This document shows, piece after piece, positions 1 through 5,494 of a DNA stretch of 8,058 nt (the first letter of the stretch is position 1; each line of letters opens with the position of its first letter). The notes beneath the pieces are model-generated. The model searched no databases. It was not told the origin of the DNA and saw only the letters and a program-made list of their open reading frames with translations. The stretch is from NCBI GenBank assembly GCA_023259875.1, contig JALRFL010000165.1:1-8058 (forward strand). Reading direction: 5' to 3'. A program made the translations under genes and the position numbers. Source of the DNA: Alphaproteobacteria bacterium. Its GTDB lineage: Bacteria; Pseudomonadota; Alphaproteobacteria; Puniceispirillales; UBA1172.

Positions 1-951
1 GATCAGGTGCGTGAGGCAATCGCCGCCAAGGGCAAGATTGGCACCACTGGCCGCGGCATTGGCCCGGCTTATGAGGATAAGGTAGCACGCCGCGCTCTGC
101 GCATGGCAGATATCATTGATCCAGTGGCGATGGCAGAAAAAATCCATCTCTTAGTCGCGCATCACAATATTTTCCTGAAAGGCGCAGGGGAGCCGCCTAT
201 GGACGCGGATGAGATGATCGCCGGCGTCATGGCGCTGCGTGAACAAATCATCCCCTATTTGGGTGAGGCATGGGCCATTCTGGATGAGGCGCGCCGCCAA
301 GGCCAACGGATTCTCTATGAAGGCGCGCAAGGGGTGATGCTGGATATCGACCATGGCACTTATCCTTATGTGACCTCGTCTAACACAGTCGCTGGACAGG
401 CATCCACGGGGGCAGGGGTAGGCATGACCACCATTGGTTATGTTCTGGGCATCACCAAGGCCTATACCACGCGCGTTGGCTCTGGCCCGTTTCCTACGGA
501 GGATGAGGGCGAGGCCGGTCAAACCCTTGGTGAACGGGGGCATGAGTTCGGAACCGTCACAGGCCGCAAACGCCGTTGTGGGTGGTTTGATGCGGTCATG
601 GTGCGGCAGGCTGGCAAGATCGCTGGCATTACCGGAATGGCGTTGACCAAGCTGGATGTGCTTGACGGCATGGATGAGATCAAGATTTGCACAGGCTACC
701 GGCTGGATGGCAAGACCCTTGATCGCTTTCCCGTGGCGACGATTGACCAAGAACGGCTTGAGCCGATTTATGAGGTCATGCCGGGGTGGGAAGGAACAAC
801 CTGTGGGGCGCGGTCATGGGCAGATTTGCCGCCGCAAGCGATCAAATACATCAAACGGCTCGAAGAACTAACAGGCATCCCCGTTGCCAGTGTTTCCACC
901 AGCCCAGAGCGAAACGACACGATTTTGGTGCATGATCCGTTCGAAGGCTAA
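1..951 (+). CDS. purA: Adenylosuccinate synthetase, 5'-truncated by the window edge
   Basis: The enzyme joins IMP and aspartate using GTP to make adenylosuccinate, the committed step from IMP to AMP, in the cytosol. The frame is open from base 1 and gives 316 residues. Family hallmarks are easy to read: the IMP-binding stretch GTTGRGIGPAYEDK near residues 13-26, then EGAQGVMLDIDHGTYPYVTS, then ITKAYTTRVGSGPFPTE, GRKRRCGWFDAV, ALTKLDVLDG and, near the end, SVSTSPERNDTI followed by HDPFEG. From memory, E. coli PurA is about 432 residues, so about 115 N-terminal residues, including the GDEGKGK nucleotide loop, lie before the window. The reading frame has no break and the C-terminus is normal. 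No strong U-tract terminator follows the stop, so transcripts may read on toward the methyltransferase 83 bp downstream. Identity is effectively certain. Confidence 0.98.
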   Translation, partial: DQVREAIAAKGKIGTTGRGIGPAYEDKVARRALRMADIIDPVAMAEKIHLLVAHHNIFLKGAGEPPMDADEMIAGVMALREQIIPYLGEAWAILDEARRQGQRILYEGAQGVMLDIDHGTYPYVTSSNTVAGQASTGAGVGMTTIGYVLGITKAYTTRVGSGPFPTEDEGEAGQTLGERGHEFGTVTGRKRRCGWFDAVMVRQAGKIAGITGMALTKLDVLDGMDEIKICTGYRLDGKTLDRFPVATIDQERLEPIYEVMPGWEGTTCGARSWADLPPQAIKYIKRLEELTGIPVASVSTSPERNDTILVHDPFEG

Positions 952-970
952 ACGCGAATAAAAATTGCCC

Positions 971-1005
971 CCGTTAACGGTTTATTAACCTTTGCCTGAT
1001 ACCTT
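971..1005 (+). promoter_or_regulatory. CtrA-like box plus -10-like motif upstream of the methyltransferase (left copy of an inverted pair)
   Basis: Bases 974-989 read TTAA, seven bases, TTAAC, an exact match to the CtrA consensus TTAA-N7-TTAAC. With the preceding G it is a GTTAA/TTAAC dyad. Nine bases after TTAACC comes TGA-TACCTT (997-1005), a weak extended -10-like motif. The element lies between the purA stop and the methyltransferase start. A near copy in opposite orientation sits at 4461-4427; 25 of 35 positions agree by hand alignment. CtrA boxes commonly overlap the -35 region in Caulobacter, which fits this spacing. Binding by CtrA is inferred; no ctrA gene is in the window. Confidence 0.5.
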
Positions 1006-1030
1006 TCGGTAGAAATGCCGAAAAGGATCA
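997..1030 (+). promoter_or_regulatory. Hairpin that buries the methyltransferase Shine-Dalgarno sequence
   Basis: The left arm TGATACCTTTCGG (997-1009) and right arm CCGAAAAGGATCA (1018-1030) pair over about 12 bp with one bulged A on each side and an eight-base loop. The right arm contains AAAAGGA (1021-1027), the apparent ribosome binding site for the TTG start at 1035. No U-tract follows, so a purA terminator is less likely than a leader structure. If transcription starts near 1012 from the putative -10 at 1000-1005, the left arm would be absent. The hairpin would then form only in readthrough RNA from purA. Confidence 0.45.
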
Positions 1031-1034
1031 GCTC

Positions 1035-1652
1035 TTGTATAATGTCAGCCGCAACAATTTTTATGACAATCAAAAACGCTCTACCATCTACACGCCCCAA
1101 CGGCTAAGCCAATTTCTCTTTGATCTGGTCAAAGATCAGATTGAACCAACCGGGCTCGTGCTTGACCCTTGCGTGGGGGGCGGCTCGCTTTTGGCGCCGT
1201 TTGCGGCGGCTGGCTTTCGCACCATTGGCATTGATATCACGGATCAAGGCTGGCCAGACACGCATCAGCGCAATTATCTGGATGTTCAGCCGGGGGATTA
1301 TCCTACCCCTGCCTTGGTGATTGCCAATCCGCCTTTTAATGTGGAAGCCAAAACCAAGATGATCATGAAGGCGGAATACGGCGCAAGGCCGCTTTTGCCC
1401 GAGGTTTGGCTTAAAAAAACCGTGTCCCTTTTTGGGGGGGATGTGCCGATGGTGATGTTTGCGCCCTATGGCTTGCGGCTTAACCAGACCATCAATAGCC
1501 GCCGTTGGCAGGCTTTTTTGACAGGGGCGTTTCCGCCCATTTCCTCTATCCTGTCCTTGCCCAAAGATATTTATCAGGATGTGTTGTTCCATTCTGAGGT
1601 ATTATTTTTTAATATCCCCGGGTTGAAACCGCATGATTTCTTCCCCGGTTAG
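1035..1652 (+). CDS. Short orphan N6-adenine-type DNA methyltransferase (NPPF class)
   Basis: This is a predicted SAM-dependent methyltransferase of 205 residues. YTPQRLSQFL at 19-28 resembles the motif X region of HsdM-like enzymes. LDPCVGGGSLL at 43-53 is the SAM-binding motif I, GIDI at 65-68 ends the next strand, and ANPPF at 97-101 is catalytic motif IV of gamma-type adenine methylases. The C-terminal part (PMVMFAPYG at 138-146, LFHSEVLFFN at 184-193) looks like core fold. I see no separate target-recognition domain, and no hsdS or restriction subunit lies in the window. The start is TTG: AAAAGGA lies seven bases upstream, the only other upstream candidate is a CTG at 996, and an in-frame stop sits at 975. 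Composition is host-like (40 of 60 bases G+C in 1141-1200). The stop overlaps that of the convergent TPR gene by 4 bp. DNA adenine is the likeliest target, but NPP[FY] enzymes can also act on RNA or protein. Confidence 0.75.
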   Translation: MYNVSRNNFYDNQKRSTIYTPQRLSQFLFDLVKDQIEPTGLVLDPCVGGGSLLAPFAAAGFRTIGIDITDQGWPDTHQRNYLDVQPGDYPTPALVIANPPFNVEAKTKMIMKAEYGARPLLPEVWLKKTVSLFGGDVPMVMFAPYGLRLNQTINSRRWQAFLTGAFPPISSILSLPKDIYQDVLFHSEVLFFNIPGLKPHDFFPG

Positions 1653-3082
1653 GTTGGGGTGTCGTCGGTTTTGGGGTCTGGTGGGATAAAGCCCAATTCT
1701 AGGGCCTTGGTAAAATCGGCCTTGGCCTTTTCGGGTTGTCCTAGGTCTTGATGCATGAAACCGCGAAGAAAATATGCTTTGGCATAATTCGGTTTTAACT
1801 GAATGGCTTGATCGCAATCGGCAATGGCCTTTGGATATTGTTTAAGAGCACCTCTAGCAACGCCACGATTGAAATATGCTTCGGCATAATCGGGTTTTAG
1901 TTGAATGGCCTGATCATAATCAGCAATGGCCTCTGGATATTGTTTAAGAGCACCTTTGGCGAAACCTCGACCGCAATATGCTTCGGCATATTCTGGATTT
2001 AACTGAATGGCTTGATCATAATCGATAATGGCGTTTTGATGTTGCCCAAGATTACTTTTAGCGAGGCCGCGATTAAAAAAATATGCGTCGGCATTATTAG
2101 GGTTTAACTCAAGAGCTTTATTAAGGTCAGAAATAGCTCCATGATAATCGGCAAATTTTATCTTTACATTAGCACGATTTTGGTAAGCTTCGAAGAAAAA
2201 TGGATCAAGCTCAATAGTCTTTTCGTAATTAGCTAGAGCTTCAAGATGTTGCTCTAGAATATCTAGGATATTACCGCGATTATAATATGCTTGGGCATCA
2301 TCTGGATTTAACCGAATGGCCTGATCAAAATCAGCAATGGCGCCTTGGTGTTGCTTAAGTCTATCTTTGACAATGCCGCGATTAGAAAATGCTTCGGCAT
2401 ATTCTGGATTTAACCGAATGGCTTTATCAAAATCGGTAATGGCGTCTTGATGTTGCCCAAGACTGCCTTTAGCAACTCCGCGACTGAGATATGCTTCGGC
2501 ATATTCTGGATTTACCCGAATAACCTGATCATAATCGGCAATGGCGTCTTCATATTGCCCAAGGTTGAATTTGGCAAGACCGCGACTATGATATGCCTTG
2601 GCATATTCTGGATTTAACTGAATGGCTTGATCATAATCGGAAATGGCGTCTTGGTGTTGCCCATGTTTGCCCTTAGCAATGCCGCGATTAGAATATGCCT
2701 TGGCTTCATCTGGTTTTAATGCAATGGCCTGATCAAAATCGGTAATGGCGTCTGGATATTGCCCAAGACTGCCTTTAGCAATGCCGCGATTGAGATAAGC
2801 TTCGGCATCATCGGGTTTTAACTGAATGGCTTTATCATAATCGGTAATGGCATCTGGATATTTCTTAAGCTTGCCTTTAGCAACACCGCGATTGAAATAT
2901 GCGTCGGCATCATCGGGTTTTAATCGGATGGCCTGATCATAATCGGAAATGGCGTCTTCATATTGCCCTAGGTTACCTTTAGCAACGCCGCGAGCGTAAT
3001 ATGCGTCGGCAAAATCTGGTTTTATCTGAATAGCCATGTCAAAATCGGTAATTGCTTTTTCATAAGATCGCTTATTCATCAT
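1649..3082 (-). CDS. Tetratricopeptide-repeat protein with about 13 tandem TPRs
   Basis: This is almost nothing but TPRs. Starting at the YEKAITDFDMAI unit (base 3064) there are thirteen full repeats of consensus YxDAIxDYDQAIxLxPxxAEAYxNRGxAKGxLGQ, all 34 residues except the tenth, which has 35. A capping half repeat and the tail PPDPKTDDTPT follow. There is no signal peptide, membrane helix or catalytic domain, so it is probably a cytosolic protein-binding superhelix. The frame is open from an ATG at 3112. I prefer the ATG at 3082, because AAAGGG lies nine bases upstream and the overlap with the upstream gene is then short; ATGs at 3088 and 3079 are alternatives. The start lies inside the 3' end of the FRG-TPR gene, so translation is probably coupled. 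The repeats closely match those of the upstream protein, suggesting a split array. The partner is unknown. Confidence 0.85.
   Translation of the reverse strand: MMNKRSYEKAITDFDMAIQIKPDFADAYYARGVAKGNLGQYEDAISDYDQAIRLKPDDADAYFNRGVAKGKLKKYPDAITDYDKAIQLKPDDAEAYLNRGIAKGSLGQYPDAITDFDQAIALKPDEAKAYSNRGIAKGKHGQHQDAISDYDQAIQLNPEYAKAYHSRGLAKFNLGQYEDAIADYDQVIRVNPEYAEAYLSRGVAKGSLGQHQDAITDFDKAIRLNPEYAEAFSNRGIVKDRLKQHQGAIADFDQAIRLNPDDAQAYYNRGNILDILEQHLEALANYEKTIELDPFFFEAYQNRANVKIKFADYHGAISDLNKALELNPNNADAYFFNRGLAKSNLGQHQNAIIDYDQAIQLNPEYAEAYCGRGFAKGALKQYPEAIADYDQAIQLKPDYAEAYFNRGVARGALKQYPKAIADCDQAIQLKPNYAKAYFLRGFMHQDLGQPEKAKADFTKALELGFIPPDPKTDDTPT
1736..3064 (-). repeat. Tandem array of about 102-bp units encoding TPRs
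   Basis: Thirteen consecutive units, 102 bp each except a 105-bp tenth unit (2146-2042), run without spacers. Several keep strong nucleotide similarity as well as protein similarity: segments such as ggcatattctgga, aactgaatggc and ttgatcataatcgg recur almost unchanged across units. This suggests recent duplication or gene conversion rather than old divergence alone. Units 8-10 (about 2350-2042) are the most divergent, while 2-7 and 11-13 are closer to consensus. Such arrays can change copy number by recombination and are easily collapsed in short-read assemblies. Confidence 0.9.
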
Positions 3083-3116
3083 TAGCATTAGCCCTTTGAT
3101 CATCTTCAGCATTCAT
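3072..3116 (-). promoter_or_regulatory. Coupling segment: 37-bp insert-like stretch with SD, start cluster and upstream stop
   Basis: On the minus strand ATGAAT occurs at 3116-3111 and again at 3079-3074, exactly 37 bases apart. Between them lie AAAGGG (3097-3092) and the tandem GCTAATGCTAATG that supplies ATGs at 3088 and 3082; another ATG is at 3079. The FRG-TPR stop TAA is at 3074-3072. Ribosomes finishing the first frame could restart on the second. Deleting one 37-bp unit would fuse the two frames into one TPR of normal length. Confidence 0.6.
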
Positions 3117-4370
3117 TTTGACAAGGCCGCGATTATAGTGTGCATCTGCATAATTTTGATCTAACTGGATGGCTTTAGTTAAATCCTTCATCGCGCCTTG
3201 ATATTGTTTGAGTTCATATTTTGAAATACCACGGCTATTATATGCTTCAGCATCACGAGGATTTAATTCAATAACCTTACTAAAATCGGCAATGGCTTCA
3301 TCATATTTATTAAGGCTAAACTGGAGCAGTCCACGATTATAGTATGCATCAGCATAATCCGGTTTTAATCGAATAGCTTTATTTAAATCAATAATGGCCT
3401 GTCGGTCTTTCCCAAGTTGACTATATGCGAGGCTACGACTGTTATATGCTTTGGCATAATCTCGCTTTAATCGTATGGCTTGGGTAAAGCGCCACTTAGC
3501 ACTGTTATTATCATTTTCTGCGAGAAATTTATTACCTTTAAATAGGTTTAGGCGAGCTTTAAAGGTATGCTTTTGAGAATCGATTAATCCATGCAAATCA
3601 TTATAAATGCTTCGTTGGTTGATATCATGAAACTGATCTAAATATTGTAATATAAACTGTTTGAATTTAGGGTCTATAGGGATAATGACGCATTCTCCGG
3701 GGTCAATATATCCGCAAGGGGCGTGAATAAAGACACTTTTTTGCGCTACAACTCGCGCTTGATTTGTTGCGGTCATAATGGGTGAAATTAAACGAATCTT
3801 ATTAAAATCTACGCTCTTTGCAATGCTCTTATCAGCTGTCGACCCATGTTTGATGCCAAAATCTTTCTCGTAATCAAATCCAAGAATGGTATCTATTTCG
3901 TTGATGGGTAAAGCAATTAATTGCCCTTCAGTTCTTGGATTATCTTGGCAAGCGAAGAACAGGGCAACCAGAACATCTTTACTGAAATCAATTAAGGTGG
4001 TGTCACCGCCAAAATGCCGGATATCTGACAATATCTCAATATTACTGGCATGCGGTGGAAAATAGGTCTTGGCGTCATCAACAATTTCACTTTCGATATG
4101 CACGGGATGATAATTATCACTAAAATCAAATTTCTTTCTATAATTGAGAAAAATACTGGAACAGATATCTATTTTATTTCTCCCTTTATAACCTTGCCAT
4201 TTATATATTTTAGAAACACCACGAAATACATATTCCTCATCGGTAATCTTCAACTCTTTAATCAAGTTGATCAACTCATGGGCGGTGTTGCATTTCAATG
4301 CCCTAGCAGTAAGGGTTTGCTCATCCTTTGCCTTTGCCGTCTGTTTTGTTTTAGCGGGTTTTTTTGCCAT
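3072..4370 (-). CDS. FRG-domain protein with C-terminal TPR repeats
   Basis: The protein has 432 residues. A lysine/alanine-rich basic tail (1-18) precedes an FRG domain (about 40-240), a family named for its FRG motif and without an assigned biochemical activity that I know of. Its signatures are YVFRG at 47-51, RHFGGDTTLIDFS at 118-130, VALFFAC at 135-141 and ARVVAQKSVF at 205-214. A helical linker leads into TPRs at about 288-321, 322-355 and 356-389, plus a fourth that begins at 390 and breaks off after NRGLVKMN (413-420) into a non-TPR tail ending in ANDE. FRG domains often occur in accessory genes alongside sensor-type repeats, so a regulatory or defence role is plausible but inferred. 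The gene is strikingly AT-rich (17 of 60 bases G+C in 4081-4140) compared with rpoH, suggesting acquisition. The ATG at 4370 follows AGAGG at short spacing. It is the first gene of an apparent two-gene operon. Confidence 0.85.
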   Translation of the reverse strand: MAKKPAKTKQTAKAKDEQTLTARALKCNTAHELINLIKELKITDEEYVFRGVSKIYKWQGYKGRNKIDICSSIFLNYRKKFDFSDNYHPVHIESEIVDDAKTYFPPHASNIEILSDIRHFGGDTTLIDFSKDVLVALFFACQDNPRTEGQLIALPINEIDTILGFDYEKDFGIKHGSTADKSIAKSVDFNKIRLISPIMTATNQARVVAQKSVFIHAPCGYIDPGECVIIPIDPKFKQFILQYLDQFHDINQRSIYNDLHGLIDSQKHTFKARLNLFKGNKFLAENDNNSAKWRFTQAIRLKRDYAKAYNSRSLAYSQLGKDRQAIIDLNKAIRLKPDYADAYYNRGLLQFSLNKYDEAIADFSKVIELNPRDAEAYNSRGISKYELKQYQGAMKDLTKAIQLDQNYADAHYNRGLVKMNAEDDQRANANDE

Positions 4371-4426
4371 ATCCTCTGCCTTTTATGGCACCAAATCATT
4401 AAGGTGATCTGGCGCAATCACGCGGC

Positions 4427-4461
4427 AGTGTAACAACGAAAGGTTAAAAAAGGATTAACGG
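4427..4461 (-). promoter_or_regulatory. CtrA-like box plus extended -10 upstream of the FRG-TPR operon (right copy of the inverted pair)
   Basis: Read on the minus strand, bases 4459-4443 hold GTTAA-N7-TTAAC, an exact CtrA-type box in both orientations. Nine bases after TTAACC is TGT-TACACT (4435-4427), an extended -10 with four of six bases matching TATAAT. The gene start is 57 bp further on. The element begins two bases past the end of rpoH, so the operon need not depend on rpoH readthrough. CCGTTAA, TTT, TTAACCTTT and TGnTACnnT are shared with 971-1005 at the same spacing. Confidence 0.5.
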
Positions 4462-4462
4462 C

Positions 4463-5389
4463 TTAAGACGCGTCTTCAATCAGCTTTTGTTCAATGGCGC
4501 GGGTTTTCACCCCAAGCTGAAGCTTTTCAAAGGCGCGTGCCTCAATCTGGCGGATGCGCTCGCGGCTAACCCCATATTGCTGGGACAGGTCTTCTAGGGT
4601 TGACGGATCATCAGACAGCCGCCTTGCGCGGATGATATCCGCCTCGCGCTCATTCAGGTCGGCCAACGCCTCCACCAGCAGCTGCCGGCGACTGCTATAT
4701 TCCTCTGCCTCGGCAAAGGTGACTTCTTGGTTGTCGTTTTCATCCTCAAGCCAGTCTTGCCATTCCCCGGCGTCACCCTCACTGCCGATGGTGGCATTCA
4801 GCGATTGGTCGCCGACACCCATGCGGCGGTTCATGTTGACCACCTCAACTTCGGGGACATCCAGCGTATCGGCAATCTGTTTCACCTGATCCGGGTGCAT
4901 ATCGCCATCTTCAAGGGCTTTGATTTCCCCTTTGAGGCGGCGCAGATTGAAAAACAGCTTTTTCTGGGCGGCGGTGGTGCCGATCTTTACCAGTGACCAC
5001 GACCGCAGGATATATTCCTGAATGCTGGCCTTGATCCACCACATGGCATAGGTAGAAAGCCGAAAGCCCTTTTCCGGCTCAAACCGTTTGACTGCGTGCA
5101 TCATGCCCAGATTGCCCTCGGCGATGAGCTCACCCATAGGCAGGCCATAGCCGCGATAACCCATGGCAATTTTTGCCACCAACCGCAAATGGCTGGTCAC
5201 CAGCTGATGGGCAGATTCGATATTGCCATTATCTTTCCAATCTTTAGCCAAGGTGTATTCTTCTTCGGCTGACAGCATGGGAAACCGCTTAATCTCATCC
5301 AGATAGCGTGACAGATTCCCATCAGGTGTCAGATTGCCCAAGGTGGCTGGAAGTTGTGCAGTGGTCATGGCTTTCTCTGATGTTTTCAT
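4463..5389 (-). CDS. rpoH: RNA polymerase sigma-32 (heat-shock sigma factor)
   Basis: This sigma factor directs RNA polymerase to heat-shock promoters (chaperones, proteases). At 308 residues it is full length. Region 2 runs about 60-140, with SHLRLVAKIAMGYRGYGLP and GFRLSTYAMWWIKASIQEYI, the latter covering -10 recognition and melting. Immediately after is the RpoH box, AQKKLFFNLRRLK (141-153), which separates sigma-32 from other group members. Region 4.2 is TLEDLSQQYGVSRERIRQIE (264-283), the -35 helix-turn-helix. The wording is typically alphaproteobacterial (GDMHPDQV, EWQDWLEDE). The start is uncertain: the ATG at 5389 has GAAGG directly against it, while the ATG at 5368 (MTTAQLPATL) also gives a normal N-terminus. 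It follows rluD on the same strand after 105 bp. Many alphaproteobacteria carry more than one rpoH, and which paralogue this is cannot be decided here. Confidence 0.97.
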   Translation of the reverse strand: MKTSEKAMTTAQLPATLGNLTPDGNLSRYLDEIKRFPMLSAEEEYTLAKDWKDNGNIESAHQLVTSHLRLVAKIAMGYRGYGLPMGELIAEGNLGMMHAVKRFEPEKGFRLSTYAMWWIKASIQEYILRSWSLVKIGTTAAQKKLFFNLRRLKGEIKALEDGDMHPDQVKQIADTLDVPEVEVVNMNRRMGVGDQSLNATIGSEGDAGEWQDWLEDENDNQEVTFAEAEEYSSRRQLLVEALADLNEREADIIRARRLSDDPSTLEDLSQQYGVSRERIRQIEARAFEKLQLGVKTRAIEQKLIEDAS

Positions 5390-5446
5390 CCTTCATATAG
5401 TCAAATCTTACAACAATAAAAGAGGGCGATACCGCCTTTAAGCCAA

Positions 5447-5475
5447 ATTATAACCGCGTATTATGACCGGATTAT
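5447..5475 (-). promoter_or_regulatory. Possible rpoH promoter (-10 TATAAT)
   Basis: On the minus strand a perfect TATAAT lies at 5452-5447 in the rluD-rpoH gap, about 57 bases before the upstream rpoH start. The expected -35 position (5475-5470) reads ATAATC, a poor match, so activity may need an activator or another sigma factor. A small GGCG-GTAT-CGCC hairpin (5436-5425) would lie in the leader. I could not find a convincing sigma-32 autoregulatory promoter. Confidence 0.3.
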
Positions 5476-5494
5476 GGCTAGGGTCATGTGGTGA

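Noticed and set aside
151..750. Long minus-strand open frame across purA, and plus-strand frames at 434-646 and 656-871
   Set aside because: They lie antisense to or out of frame with an unmistakable purA, and their translations show no domain-like pattern.
1104..1592. Minus-strand frame of 162 codons opposite the methyltransferase, and one at 1602-1817
   Set aside because: The methyltransferase frame carries ordered motifs and a ribosome site; the 1602-1817 frame overlaps real TPR coding. Both look like shadows.
1736..3064. CRISPR array reading of the regular repeats
   Set aside because: The unit is 102 bp, fully coding and without unique spacers; it is a TPR-encoding tandem repeat.
4050..4433. 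Plus-strand frame with hydrophobic stretches opposite the FRG gene and its upstream region
   Set aside because: Hydrophobicity comes from AT-rich antisense codons; there is no Shine-Dalgarno and it covers the putative FRG promoter.
971..4461. Composite transposon with 23-bp terminal inverted repeats
   Set aside because: No transposase or integrase is present, no target-site duplication was seen beside the repeats, and the shared bases are those of a promoter box with a -10 motif.
4554..4996. Two plus-strand frames opposite rpoH, and similar frames opposite rluD at 5690-6334
   Set aside because: They are antisense to strongly conserved proteins and show no features of their own.
5425..5436. 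GGCG/CGCC hairpin as an rluD terminator
   Set aside because: A four-bp stem is too short to call, and it lies downstream of the possible rpoH -10, so it may just be leader.
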